Source of the DNA: Trichopus zeylanicus subsp. travancoricus
Taxonomy: Eukaryota > Streptophyta > Magnoliopsida > Dioscoreales > Dioscoreaceae
DNA: 64,000 nt
NCBI GenBank assembly: GCA_005019695.1
Contig: RXID01014318.1
Location: forward strand, 228,036-292,035
Reading direction: 5' to 3'
Notes under the pieces: generated by a model
The model's input: the letters and a program-made list of their open reading frames with translations, nothing else
The model's database searches: none
What the model was told of the DNA's origin: nothing
Made by a program: the position numbers and the translations under genes
Part shown: piece after piece, positions 1 through 12,185 of the stretch
Layout of the letters: the number at the start of each line of letters is the position of its first letter
How positions within the stretch are numbered: the first letter of the stretch is position 1

Positions 1-104
1 CACGCAGGCGCGGACGGCCTCGGCCTTGGCCGTCCTCGCCGCGCACCGGCGCGCAGCCTCCGTCTCCCGCTCCGCTACCCGCCTGCCACTACTCTCGCCG
101 CCAC
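1..104. other. GC-rich fragment at window edge
   Basis: The first 104 bases are strongly GC-rich (repeated gcgcg, gccg and ctccg words) and then change abruptly to AT-rich DNA. They could be the end of a gene exon or of a repeat that continues to the left. No start, stop or splice site can be tied to it. A similar GC-rich style is seen near 60.6 kb beside the hydroxylase pseudogene, but I cannot show that the two are related. Confidence 0.3.
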
Positions 105-222
105 GAATTTTGGGGACTTTTTGTTAAATCGGAATAATTTCAAAGTGTTATTTGCAAAAATCCGAATTTCGGAGACTTTTCTGTAAATCGGAGTAATTTC
201 GGAGTGTTATTTGTAAAAAACC
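105..222. repeat. 59-bp tandem repeat, two copies
   Basis: Two adjacent 59-base units (105-163 and 164-222) differ at only about ten positions. Each carries the words gaattt, aaatcgga, taattt and gtgttattt in the same order. A third, decayed unit may follow from 223. Nothing in it looks coding. It is probably the remains of a repeat whose main body is outside the window. Confidence 0.6.
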
Positions 223-819
223 GAATTTTGGGATGTTAAGTATAAAAAATAAGGCTTTAGGAGTTTAATTGTAAAAATAACCGAGGATAAAATCAGAATT
301 TTTTGAAAAAATTTTGATTAAATAATAATTAGGGAGTGTAGGTAAATATTTTCGAAAATGGGGGTATGGGTAATTTCGGAAATTACGGGAATTATAAATA
401 ATTAAAACTAATTATAGAGAATTATTGGTAATTATCCAAAAAAAAAAAATTGTTTCACCCCCAATAACACTTAACTAGAAGTTTGGTTTTACTTCCGACG
501 ACTAATTTTGTTTTCATCTCCTTTCACCACTTGGGCCACGACAATTGGGCCCGGGACACCAACTTAACAAAAGAATTTCCAAAGTGCGCCTGGACCGAAC
601 CTAAATTTAGGCCTGAATCATCTAATTCAGATTGGGGCCAAACGTTCTGAATTGCAGCCATCGATTTGCTTTGCCGCCTTATCAGTAGTCATATAACGGC
701 ATCAACGGTGGAAATGTTTCGAGATCATATATTTGACCAATCTCAAGGCAACTGTACGGTGGATATCTTTGTTTTCTGCTAAGGAAGTTTTGAGAAGTCT
801 CCCGCTAGATTTGCTCGAC

Positions 820-857
<38 letters not shown>

Positions 858-1660
858 CCAATCAGGTCACGTCATGCACCCATATCCTTCAGTGTCGCCC
901 ATTTATGTCGTGGCAACCGGTTTCTTTTGCCATCACTTCTCCGCACCGAATGCCATTATGTGACAGTTTAATTTCGACACACTGGCGGATGAGACGGCTT
1001 TGTATCGTCACCAGGAAAGTCACATGTCCTCGTTGCCCAAGTAAATTTGGCCACAACTACTTCCTAGACCCGAGTTGGACATCTCCTCCAAGCCTTTGCG
1101 GTCTTCTTCTACTATAATGATCTTAGTTCGATCACAGAGATGCGTGAGTTTACGTAGTCGCTCGTTAATTGTGCACAGTCTTAATTCAGGTTTGAGATGT
1201 GGAAACGTCAGATTAGAGAATTTCTAGTGTTTGGAGAACATGGCGAGCAATTTGGCCCACCAAAACGACGAATCGAATGCCGGACGGAAGCTGGCCAGAT
1301 TCTACACGTGCTGCATGCTCACCACTCAACAACCGCCAGCGAATGCAATACACCCACCATCTATACGCAAATGCGTCGGATTTGATTCTGATTCTTATGT
1401 ATTAATGAATTAATGAAGTGTTATGATCACTGTCATTACATGACTTCCATCCAAATGCCCAGATCTTACTTGAACGATGGGCGATGATTCCGGTTGAAAT
1501 GACAAACACTGTCAAATTTCGACCCCGGTGAACATCGTGCGGTTGGTGTGATAATTAAGAGAGAGAGAGAGAGAAAAGAAATGCTGCTGGTTTTGTTGAA
1601 GGGAGAATAGGTGCGTACGGCCCTCGTCTGTACCCCTCTTGTTTTTTCTTCTTTCTTGGC
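223..1660. other. Spacer upstream of 4CL
   Basis: No gene is supported here. The open frames between 733 and 1413 lack family resemblance or splice structure. The stretch holds a GA microsatellite at about 824-853, a second GA run at about 1558-1574, and mixed-composition DNA that is probably distal promoter. Confidence 0.5.
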
Positions 1661-1674
1661 TACTTTCTCCTCTT

Positions 1675-1681
1675 ACCTACC
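1675..1681 (+). promoter_or_regulatory. AC element (ACCTACC) of the 4CL promoter
   Basis: The heptamer ACCTACC is an exact AC-I element, the known site for R2R3-MYB factors that control phenylpropanoid genes such as PAL and 4CL. It lies about 14 bases before a TATTTATAT box (about 1695-1703) and some 365 bases before the 4CL start codon. Related words ACCTACA and ACCTACT follow at about 1730-1750, probably inside the leader. That this site drives 4CL is inferred from family knowledge and position. Confidence 0.55.
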
Positions 1682-1694
1682 CCGACCACCGTTT

Positions 1695-1703
1695 TATTTA
1701 TAT
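1695..1703 (+). promoter_or_regulatory. TATA-like box of 4CL
   Basis: TATTTATAT is followed by a CT-rich stretch typical of plant leaders (about 1705-1770). It puts the likely transcription start near 1725-1735, giving a leader of about 310 bases before the ATG at 2046. Assigned from position only. Confidence 0.45.
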
Positions 1704-2045
1704 CTCACTCCTTCTTCTTCTCCTCTCTCACCTACATCTCTCACCTACTTCTCTACCCCCCCTCCTTCCTTTCTTCCGGTTAGCTGAACTTTTCAGCATC
1801 TTTTATTTCTTCGGTTGATTCTGTAGGCACCCGGTTGTTCCATCTTTCTTGGATCCTACAAAAAGATCAGATTTTTACCAATATTTTTTGCGTTTTTTTG
1901 CTAATTTCAAGTCCTCTGTCCTGTTTGTCTTCCTCTGTTCTGGCTAAGTACCAAGTCCAGCTTCTTCTTTCTATTCTCTGTACCGCTCAATCCATCGCCA
2001 TTAGCTCAATTTTTGGTTTTTCATACTGTAAGAGAGATTGCAACC

Positions 2046-5000
2046 ATGATCACCGTTGCTTCCCCTGAATCCCAGCAGAAGATCCATTCCCAGCCTCCCG
2101 AGCCGGCGGCGGAGCAGCTGCCGGAGACCGTTGTGTTCCGGTCACGGCTCCCTGACATCCCCATCTCCAACCACCTCCCTCTCCATACCTACTGTTTTGA
2201 GAACATCTCCGGCTTCGCCGACCGTCCCTGCCTTATCCATGGGCCTTCAGGCAAGACGTTCTCTTTCGCTGAGACTCACCTCATTTGCCGCAAGACCGCC
2301 GCCGGGCTCTCCAAGCTCGGCGTCAAGCAGGGCGATGTCATCATGATCCTCCTCCAGAACTCCCCGGAGTTCGTGTTTGCGTTCATGGCCGCCTCCTTCC
2401 TCGGCGCCGCCGCCACTGCCGCCAACCCCTTCTGCACCCCCGCCGAGATCTCCAAGCAATTCAAGGCCTCCAGTGCCAAGCTCGTCGTCACGCAATCCGT
2501 CTATGTCGACAAGCTCCAGGACGACGCCTTCCCCAAAATCGGCGGCGAGGGCCTCACCGTTATAACCATCGACGACCCACCGGAGGGCTGCAAACGCTTC
2601 GCGGACGTCTGCGCCGCCGACGAGACGGAGATCCCAGAGGTAAAGATCCATCCGGAGGACCCTGTCGCGATCCCGTTCTCATCGGGTACGACGGGGCTCC
2701 CGAAAGGAGTGATCTTGACGCACAAGAGCTTGAGTTCGAGCGTGGCCCAGCAAGTGGATGGCGAAAACCCGAATTTGTACTTGAATTCCGACGACGTGAT
2801 GCTGTGCGTTCTGCCATTGTTCCACATATTCTCGCTAAATTCGGTGCTGCTCTGCTCCCTGCGCGGCGGCGCCGCGGTGCTGATAATGCCCAAGTTCGAG
2901 ATCGTGTCGATGCTTGAGCTGATACAGAAGCACCGGGTGACGGTGGCGGCGGTGGTGCCGCCGCTGGTGCTGGCGCTTGCGAAGAATGCGATGGTGGAGA
3001 AGTACGACTTGAGCTCGATACGTATCGTGCTGTCCGGGGCAGCGCCGCTCGGGAAGGAACTCGAGGAGGCGCTCCACAGCCGTTTGCCGCAGGCGGTGTT
3101 CGGCCAGGTCCGTGCTTTCCTGCTCTTCTTCTCCCTTCTCCCCCTCTCTCTCTCCTCTCTCTGTCTCTCTGTGGAGGAGCATCGCGTTCCACGCGCCAGA
3201 GGTTGGGGGTCGTTGATATTTCCACGCCCGAATTTCCGAGCATTGATGAAGATATTTCCTCTATAATAATATTTGCGACTGGTTAATATGAGATATTTAC
3301 CATATCTTAAAAAAAGCCAACGGTCGCAAACCAAAAGTTGGAATGATTCAACAAACACCAACATAATTGTGATTTTAAAGTTGAATAAAAAACAGATAAA
3401 TGTAATTATCCTATCTTTTATGATAAAATTAACAATAGTGATAGATCTGGACCATCAACTCTGAATCCAACGGTTCATATCCATTAATTTGGACCTAGTA
3501 GCTGAACCCTTTTTTTCTGTAGTTTTTTTTTTAAAAAATATTTGAATATAAAATCTCTTGTACAAGAAAAGACAACGTTAGCTTAATGCACTGGTCAGGT
3601 TGTACTAACTTGTTTTTGTAGTGAAAATATCATGTGCCTGCATGTGAAAGTGATTTTTAGCAAACACTATCATGATTCGTGCAGGGGTACGGGATGACCG
3701 AGGCTGGCCCTGTGCTCTCGATGTGCCCTGCATTTGCGAAGTCTCCGGTGGCCGCCAAGTCGGGATCCTGCGGCACCGTCGTCAGGAATGCCGAGCTCAA
3801 GGTCGTCGATCCGGACAACGGCTTCTCCCTTGGCCGGAACCAGCCTGGGGAGATCTGCATTCGTGGGCCTCAGATCATGAAAGGTACTCTCCCAATTGAT
3901 AAATCAGTATATGAGATGTGAGAACAGGAGGTAATGCATGAGTCTTAACTTCCTGAAATGATAGGTTATCTAAATGATCCGGAGGCTACCAAATTGACGA
4001 TCGACATCGAAGGGTGGCTGCACACCGGCGACATTGGCTATGTTGACGATGACGACGAAGTGTTCATAGTTGACAGAATGAAGGAGCTCATCAAATTCAA
4101 GGGTTTCCAAGTATACCATATTATTACCTTCTTCCATTTGCGGATTACAAGTTGAAAATTAGTATTAGAGAACATTGTCGTTCCTCTCACTTCATATCAT
4201 GGTTTAAAGTTTCAGTTTTTGGACGTAGACAGACGTTTCAGCTTAGGTTGTGGTTTTGGATTTTAAAAATATATTATTTATATTTATATATTATAATTAT
4301 ATTATAGATTATTATTAATTTGGTGGTTAAAGTTTTAATTGGATCTCAATTGAGATCCGGGTTCGATTCATGCAAAATAAATTCTGAATTCTCACACATT
4401 TTTTATTTTTTTATCACAAAAAAATTTATTAATACTTTTAAAAAATTTATATTTTTAAAAATTTTTTATTTTAATTTTTTTTAAAATTTTAAATTTTAAT
4501 ATTAAAGTTTAGTAAAAAATTTTTAAAAATAATTTGATCCAAACTGAAACTACTGAAACGGATGGGTTTCGGTGGATGGGTTTCGGTGGATGATGAAACC
4601 GAAACTTAAACCCTAAATCCTAAAATTAGGACCTTGCTTGATATTAAGCAAGTAAATATGATGAATTGATGCAGGTGCCACCAGCAGAGCTCGAGGCCCT
4701 CCTGGTCAGCCACTCCTCCATCGCCGATGCTGCCGTTGTACCGTAAGCTCAGCGAACAATATCCCCAATTAGATGATGTATCGCTAGTTCGTGCTATCAG
4801 GTGATCTGACACTGTATGTAACAGGCAAAAAGATGAGGCTGCAGGCGAGGTTCCTGTGGCTTTCATTGTCCGGGCTCCGGATTCCATTATCAACGAGGAG
4901 GATGTCAAAGAGTTGGTTGCCAAACAAGTATGCTGAATTCTGTACATAGAACTGCAATCTACAGTGTTGTGTTAAGATTGTGAATGTGTATGCTGGTTTT

Positions 5001-5121
5001 ATTTCAGGTAGTGTTCTACAAGAGGTTGCACAAAGTTTACTTCGTTCATGCCATCCCCAAATCCCCCTCCGGGAAAATTCTGAGGAAGGATTTGAGAGCG
5101 AAGTTGGCAACTTCTGTTTAA
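2046..5121 (+). CDS. 4CL: 4-coumarate:CoA ligase
   Basis: Cytosolic enzyme of the adenylate-forming family. It activates 4-coumarate and related hydroxycinnamates to CoA esters with ATP, feeding lignin and flavonoid synthesis. Coding exons: 2046-3107, 3685-3883, 3965-4110, 4675-4742, 4825-4927 and 5008-5121. All borders are GT-AG, all phases close, and the product is 563 residues, normal for 4CL. Box I (SSGTTGLPKGV) is at about 212-222 and box II (GEICIRG) at about 409-415. The C-terminal PSGKILRK carries the catalytic lysine. The ATG at 2046 is the first in frame; the frame opens further upstream only through a TTG. Exon 1 is very GC-rich, the introns AT-rich. Intron 3 carries a transposon-like insertion. 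The AC element upstream suggests MYB control. A 4CL-like acyl-CoA synthetase is the alternative, but box II and overall similarity favour true 4CL. The isoform class cannot be decided by eye. Confidence 0.93.
4203..4612. mobile_element. Small inverted-repeat element in 4CL intron 3
   Basis: The left end (GGTTTAAAGTTTCAGTTT, 4201-4218) and the reverse complement of the right end (GGTTTAAGTTTCGGTTTC, near 4595-4612) are imperfect inverted repeats of about 18 bases. The interior is AT-rich, and the right side has a short direct repeat of ggatgggtttcggt. The ends resemble those of the 58.6-60.9 kb block, so this may be a small relative. No target-site duplication was recognised. Confidence 0.4.
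4319..4372 (+). repeat. SINE-like fragment with A and B box words
   Basis: A stretch reading tggtggttaaag, then about 25 bases later gggttcgattc, resembles the internal A and B boxes of RNA polymerase III promoters in tRNA-derived SINEs. It sits inside the AT-rich insertion in 4CL intron 3. There is no clover-leaf, so it is not a tRNA. Only the promoter-like part is recognisable and the match is short. Confidence 0.3.
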
Positions 5122-6462
5122 AGGCATTTATATTCAATCCAGAGAGGAACTGGGAATTGTGATTATATTGTGGTAACGATGTTCTTCTGAAACAATTGGC
5201 GGGGACTGTTTTCTGTGAAACTATTCTTTAAGAATAATAATTCTCGTGTTCTTTCATTACTCAAGGCAATGTATCTCATTGACAATAAATTTGTTGCAGT
5301 GTCCATGCAGGGTGTTTTTCCTTCTTAATACAAAAAAGCAGGCTCGCTTTTTTTCTGTCTGGAATTTTCAATTTTGTCTCTGAGTTGTTCAGTTCGCTTG
5401 TGTTACCAAAAGAATTGGTTCAGTTATATTGGTTTAGACCGTTATATCAACATGGAGAAAGCTCGGTCTTGAAAAGCCCTGATTTCGTATTGCTTCACTT
5501 CAGATATGAATGGTGTCGCGACATTTTGGAATTTAAATCTCGTCTTTTCTATTGGATGCAAGGATTTTCCAAACCTCAAATTCTTTTTCTGAAATTATGG
5601 GAGTAACTAAACATATGGAGTACATATGAAATCCATTTCTTTTTCGTTACCATCAGCAAGTTCATATCTAATCAGATTAAATTTGAGAAACATGTAGTCT
5701 GAAAAAAGCAGGCCAGAACTCAGCTTTCCTTTCGAGTTCCTTCGCGGTTGGTATAATGGTACAAGATTGAAGAGGCACACCCACTTAAAATGACGGTTGG
5801 TATAATGGTACAAGATTGAAGAGGCACACCCACTTAAAATGACGTTCCCGAATTGCAAAGTTCAAATGTGGCATTCAGCTTCCGAATCTGAAACGGAAGT
5901 TATAAAAAGAGCAGTTTAACTTTCTGTAAACAATGAATAGAGCAGAACCTTACCAAAACAATGACTTCACCACAAATGAAAAAAAATGCAGCACAGAACA
6001 GCACCTCCCACATCAATTTTGACACACCAAACCAAACAAGATGTTTGAGAAAACACAGGCGGAAAAACATGGTCAACATCCATCACCATCATCATTTGAA
6101 GCAACCACAACAACGTAAAACAAATTGATCAACAAATTAAACGATGAAAACAAAATTACATCATTTATATCACCCACAAAGCTAATATTTCACATAGGTG
6201 AAATGTATCCCACATAGGTGAAATGTATCCCCCCATTGAGCTCATCTCTCTTTCCTTTCCATCTCACCAGAGTTCCTTAAATCCAAAAATAACAAGGCTA
6301 TAACAAAAAAAATGAAAACAAGGTAAAAGTAAACCAACCCATTCCCCCACCAAAAAAAAAGAAAACTAAGCTAGGAAACAACAGAATCCTATAGATTGTT
6401 TTTCATGCCCCAGCCTGATTTAGATTCAGTCATAAAGCTGAAAATATTGACCGGAATCTGGT
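5122..6462. other. Convergent spacer between 4CL and CSLD
   Basis: This holds the 3' untranslated regions of the convergent 4CL and CSLD genes and nothing coding. It contains a perfect 49-bp tandem duplication (5745-5842) and a 20-bp direct repeat of cacataggtgaaatgtatcc at about 6190-6230. The short open frames (5385-5858) have no support. Confidence 0.6.
5745..5842. repeat. Perfect 49-bp tandem duplication
   Basis: Two identical 49-base copies stand head to tail (5745-5793 and 5794-5842), starting with cggttggtataatggtacaa. Perfect identity implies a recent duplication or an assembly artefact. It lies in the spacer between the two gene ends and has no coding role. Confidence 0.9.
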
Positions 6463-9400
6463 CTAAGGGAATGTAAACGAACCACCAATCTGAGAATTTG
6501 CATTTGGTGGATTGATCGCGACCCACAGCAGTGATATTGTGATGGCAATGAGCCCAGACCAAACAAAAACAATGGTTGGCGTCCTTCCCCGTCTCCCCAT
6601 CAGCCCCTTGCCAAATGGATAGAGATGTGCCAACACCCAGAAGCTGAAGAACACCCCACCAAGCAGTTTGCTCCACTGAGGCACCACACTATATATGGTG
6701 CGGCTAACCCCAACAGCAATGGCGATTAAGTTCACCATCATGATTGTGATTGGTGGAATCATCAGCGAGGTCCATTTTACGATGTAGAGATCAGCAAACT
6801 CATCATCAACATCATCGCCAGCTGATTTTGAAGTGAGGGTGAATGATATTTCAATGCCTGCAATCACCTTCAACAGACCTTGGAGCACGGCTGCAAGGTG
6901 GGCACTAGTACCACCAATGAGCCAAAATTGTTCATTTCGCCACCATTCTTCTAGCTCAATCCCTGACCACTTAATCTCCAGCACAGCCAACAGGCATAGA
7001 GTGACAGTGATAATGAGAAGATAGGTGAGAAAGGTCACGTTGAGGGTCTGGACTATGAACTGGCCTGAGAAGAGGGAAAGTGCTGGGAGGAAACAGTAGA
7101 CAATGAGAAAGATGGAGGTGAATGGATAGATACCAACATTAAGGTAAGCAATCCTCTGAAGGACCTTCATCCTGGGGCTTGCAAGAAGGGCATTGTTGCG
7201 AGAGAAGAAGATCTCGACAGACCCTGTTGCCCACCGAAGCACTTGATGGAGCCGGTCAGTGAGGTTGATAGGAGCAGTGCCACGGAAAGCATCACGCTTG
7301 GTCACACAGTACACTGATCTCCAACCCCTGTTGTGCATCCGATATCCAGTGACCACATCTTCAGTCACAGATCCATAGATCCATCCCACACGCTCACCCC
7401 ATTCCGTCTTATCCTCATACCAGCACGAGATGACACTGATTGCTTCAGCAACTGTGGAGGCATCTAGGAGGTCCCGAGGGATGGTGAGGACACCAGGTGG
7501 GCGACCATTCTTCACAGCCGGGTGATCAGCAAGAGGCCTGCCTTGGAACTCGGCTACTGGTATTGAGTCAATAAGAAAGCTTGAGTTTCCAAATTTCTTG
7601 GGAAATGTTGAAAGATTCATCTCCTCTTCATCAGAATCCCCCATTCTGAGAGCCCGAGTCTCCTCAGATGCAACAGTGGCTTGGCTCTTGCGCTTACTTG
7701 AGAAGCAGCAGCTGCAACAACCAGCATGATGTTCCTTGGAACGAGGAGGATCAAAACCATAGAGAGCAATGCGGCGGAAGAGACAGCCAGTTCCAACATA
7801 CACTGGACCCTGAAGCCCATCAAGAGCACGCATGTTTCCATCAAAAAAGACAGTGTTATGGTTGGCATAGCGGTCAGACGGGTCAATGCCTTCAAAACGC
7901 TGTGGGAACTGAACATAGCATAAGTGATCACCCCCACGGTCCATCATGAAGCACATCCCCTCACGAAGGGCCTGGGAGTTGTAAATGTAGTGGTCACAAT
8001 CTAAGTTAAGGATGAATGGTCCATTGGACATGATGGCAGAGGCACGGACCAGTGCATTCATGGCACCTGCCTTCTTGTTGTGGTCATAACCAGGGCGCTT
8101 CTCGCGAGACACATATACCAGCAGTGGAAGACGTATGTCCACATCTGTGAAATCAAGGGGCAAATTTTCACCGTTGCTGCCATGCAATGGGTCATCACTT
8201 GGCGGCTTTAACATCACCTGCAAATAGAAGGCAATTGTCATTTTATTTGTCTGCACACCAGGCAAAACTATAGTTTGAATTACAACAATTAAAGACTCAA
8301 AATAGGAATATTTATGAACTGTCAACTTTCATTCAAATTAGCATAAGAAAATTATGGCCATTGTTCTTCATTCAAGTATTAATTTATAGCAAAACTAACA
8401 AAGGATTGTTAGAAGCAATATATTTAATTCAATCTTAAGGTTTGTAACTATGTCAAAACCAACTGGAGAGTTGACTAAGACATACATCAAAAACAGCTCC
8501 CATCTGCTCACATTAAGCAACAGTCATATTGCTCAATGATGAAATGACTAACAGCACAGTTTCAAAGCTTCTGTTGAAATTTTTTTTTAAAAAAAAAAGG
8601 TTGCAAAGAGGTCAACAGAAAATGGTAGTTCAAAAACCACGAAGACGATCCATACCTGTATTATTCCAGCATGATCACCCCGAGAATGCTCTGCAGAGGA
8701 GTTTATCCATGTTCCAGGCCAATGCGTACCATCAGCCATCCATGTAGCTTTGGGTATCTTCACAGGTTCAACTGGATCAGTACCGGAATGTTCTCGTTGC
8801 AGGCGCATAGCTTTGATCTCTTCACGAGCATGATAGGCATCAGAACGTCGACGGATGGAATCAGGCAAGCCATTGATCCGGACCTTGAACTCATCATACT
8901 CTCTTTTCACCCTTCTCCTGTCCTTGACAAAATCAGATCGTACCTTGTTCTTGTAAGGATCCCTCTTCAAATTGAAGTAGCTCTCTGGGTTTCTAGGTTC
9001 AATATCATGTTTACGGCAAAAGGGCACCCAAAGATCAGCAAAGCTTGCAGCTTCAGCCATGGCTTCAAATGTGAGAAGGGCACCACCATCATCAGATACA
9101 TAGCAAGAGAGCTTCTCAACAGGATAATCAGCAGCAAGAATAGATAGTATAGTGTTTGCTGTGACCAACGGTGGTTCTTTTTCTGGGTCAGCAGTGGAAA
9201 CAAATACATCAATTCCTGGAAGATCAGATTTTCCAGTGGGATTGGTAGCAGTGGGTGTTTCAAACTTCTCTTTCAGAACAGCAAGATCAGTTGAACGGTT
9301 AACTGGGCATAACTTTGGAAGCTGGTCAAGGAGCCAAGAGAAGGCAAACCACAGTTCACAGACAACAGACATCCCCCAAAGCCATATGGCATCTTCATTC

Positions 9401-10785
9401 TTGTGCTTGATCCGCCATGCAAGAAATAGACATAGGACAGCCAGTCGAACAAAGATAAGAAGCCTGCAACAATGGAGCAAAGCGCCACAAGTTATTAGAG
9501 CACGTTGAGAATAACACAGAGACCACCAGTAGATCAGATTAGAACTCCGCGGCTGATACTCTAGCTCATTCCAATTCACATTTTATTTTCAAACACTATA
9601 GCTCCCCATTTTTTATTGTCATCAACCATCACATAGTTCAGATTAAGACCAGAAATACAGCATGATTCTCACATGGAAATCATAATACATACCCAAAAAT
9701 AAATGTTGAAATGTGAAGTAGTTTACTACCATCTACCACTCTTATGTTAGCAAGACGCCATTTAGCTCATCAATTAGCCCATTGTAAACCAAATACAAAC
9801 TAGAATAATATAAATAGCATACAAATATTAGTTCAGCATATTGTGCAGCTAATGCAACTATCCTGCTGCCTGCAAAATAAATTAAAGACAGAAAAAACCA
9901 TTGTTACCTATATGGACTCAAGATAGCAGCAGGGATCTTCAATTTGCGAGTGAGTGGCCTCCATGGCTTGCTGATCAGCTCTGCCGGCTGCCCATTCCCT
10001 CCATTTCCGTCATCACCACCATTCTCTTTTGGCCAGATAGCATTCCCATAGCCATAAGTCCCCTTTGTCTCAAACAACCACCGATTGTGATCAAAATCCC
10101 CATTCTGAGTCATGCTCCGTGCCAGCTGCTTACTTGACCTCATAATTGACAGCCTTTTCTCCATCTTTGAGGGGCCCTGTGCTGGTGGTGCAGGCAATGA
10201 TAATGGCATTACCTCCTCCAACTCTGTGTTCTTATAAGGATCCTTGCACCCTGGGCATGTCGCTCCCCCAGTTTTTACAGCATCATTGAAGCAATCAACA
10301 CAGATCTTGAAATCACACTCACAGGGAAGGATGTCCTGCCCACGTTCATCACTCATGACCTTAGAATCACATCCAGGGACTGCACAGGAGGAGCCCTTTG
10401 CACCAGCCATCTGTGGATGATGCCGTGCAGGCTCAGTTTCAATCACACGATCCATGAGGTGAGCACGAGTGACACTATTGAATCCGCCAGTGAAGAGGGA
10501 GTTGGAAACATATTGTTCCTCCACCCGAGCTGATATGGAGGGATCCATTACAACCATGGGCTGGTTGTCAGGGGTCGCAGGGATGTGAACATGGTAATTG
10601 GTGTAGTCCACGCTGCCAAGCTCGCTGTCAAGATCATCACGGGAGTAGCTGATGTAGCGGCCTGAGTTGGTGCGGCGGCCAAAGGTCACTGTTGGTGGCG
10701 GGGGCATGCCGTCAGGCCTGCCTGGAGGAGGATCCGAGGCGTAGCGGGCCGATCGGCTGCCTCGCAGAGCACCGTTGGAGGTCAT
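6463..10785 (-). CDS. CSLD: Cellulose synthase-like protein D
   Basis: Membrane glycosyltransferase of family GT2, CSLD subfamily, which makes wall beta-glucan, mainly in tip-growing cells such as root hairs and pollen tubes in known members. Exons read 10785-9908, 9463-8656 and 8217-6463. Splices are GT-AG and in phase; the product is 1146 residues, the normal CSLD length. An N-terminal RING-like cysteine cluster begins at C134 (CAVPGC...CPGC, to about 180). Catalytic motifs are all present: SDDGG near 414, LDCDHY near 634, TED near 848 and QVLRW near 887-891. Two membrane segments lie near 295-335 and about six in the C-terminal third. The acidic, Cys-rich insert near 728-765 and the cluster of basic residues near the N-terminus fit CSLD rather than CESA. 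A 5' leader intron is possible (acceptor-like site at about 10795). Which CSLD paralogue this is cannot be told. Confidence 0.95.
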
Positions 10786-11639
10786 GATCTCCTACAGAAA
10801 ACCCTACATATATAAAGAAAAAGATCAGAAAGACGTCCTGAAAATAAAATCTTCAAAGCCACAGAATGTGCTACGAAAATAACCATCGCCGGAAATCTGA
10901 AAAAAAAAAATCAGAAAAATCGCATCTTTGCTGAGTATCACATCTTCTACAGGAGAAGATAGAGTTGTGAAAAACGCATTTTTTTTAAAAAAAAAAATCA
11001 AGAACAAGAGTAAAACGGTGGAAAAAAAGCAAGAAATATGATTCATATGTCTGCTTGAAAATCCTAGCAGCGCGAAATGCCGTCAAAAAACTAAGTTTGG
11101 CTTTCAAATTCCACATTGATTGGATGGACACAGCAAAATCAAACTTTCACAAGATCTTAACAGCAGAGTCAAAAAAGTTGTCGAATCGAGAAATGAAAAC
11201 CACAAAAACCCTAATTACCGGGTAAAGAACATCAGACGCAAAGAAAAAACTTAGTAAAACCAAAGATCCACCAACCTCTTATCTTTTTCTGCAACCAATG
11301 CTGGATCATCTACTCCACCAACTTCCTCACGCGTGGCAGAAAAGCTTAAACCGGACCAGGTCCACGAAATCCGCAGCAAATTCAACTCCGGTACCCACTC
11401 TCAAAAAACCGACTTTTCAGCTTCCGAGAGGTCTCCAATGCCTTGTCTTCAGTCCCAACTCCTCCGGCGCCGATCTGGGTTCGATATTAGGGTTGAAGAG
11501 CGCGATCCGGAAAAGAAGAAGAAGGGAAGAGCGGAGTGATGAGGGGCAGAAGACATGATTTGTGAGTGATTCATTGCCTAGTTTGTAAAAGGAGAATGGA
11601 AGGGCGTGGCGACGTGGGATTGGCTACGGATTCTGCGAA

Positions 11640-12180
11640 CGAGGTTGGGCCGAGTTTCCCGTAATGCCCCTAACATTTCTCTAGATTTACGGTGGTCTGT
11701 CCTTAAAGGGCATCAGTCAAAAGCTTGGGGCTGTCAAATAGACCGGCCCGAAGTATGCATTGGTTCGGCCCAGCTTCAGACATAACGCCATCAAATAATT
11801 TTTTTTTTTTCATTTATTAGCATATAATTTTTTAGCTAAATAAATATACAAATGAAATTCCTTTATTTTACTTTTACTCTAAATTATAAAGATTTTTAAA
11901 CCTAATTATCACTTGGTATCATTTAAAAATTACTATATGTATTATTCCTTCGCATAGGGTCCTATGGAAACACGTTTTGAAAACATTTTATTTTTATTTT
12001 TCCAAACTCTCTCCATCAACTCCTTCCAACCGGATTAATTAGTAAAAAAAATATTAATTAGGATAGCCGACTACTGTGTTTCCAAATTAGGGCCAAAAAA
12101 CAGAGAGGCACTTTTATATCATTAGTAATTAATTAGAGCGCTAATCTACCTCTAGCTAGAAATAATCTATTAAAAAGAAC
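11640..12180. other. Spacer upstream of CSLD
   Basis: CSLD promoter side followed by AT-rich DNA. The frames at 11298-11558 probably lie within the CSLD leader or promoter and have no support as genes. Nothing else is recognised. Confidence 0.45.
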
Positions 12181-12185
12181 AATTT

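Noticed and set aside
2247..3364. Long reverse-strand and alternative forward frames over 4CL exon 1 (up to 287 codons)
   Set aside because: They are shadows of a GC-rich coding exon. The forward frame from 2046 carries the 4CL motifs and its splice phases close.
4319..4372. tRNA gene in 4CL intron 3
   Set aside because: A- and B-box-like words are present, but no acceptor stem or anticodon arm can be folded.
6833..7949. Forward frames inside CSLD exon 3
   Set aside because: Antisense shadows of the conserved CSLD coding frame, with no domain of their own.
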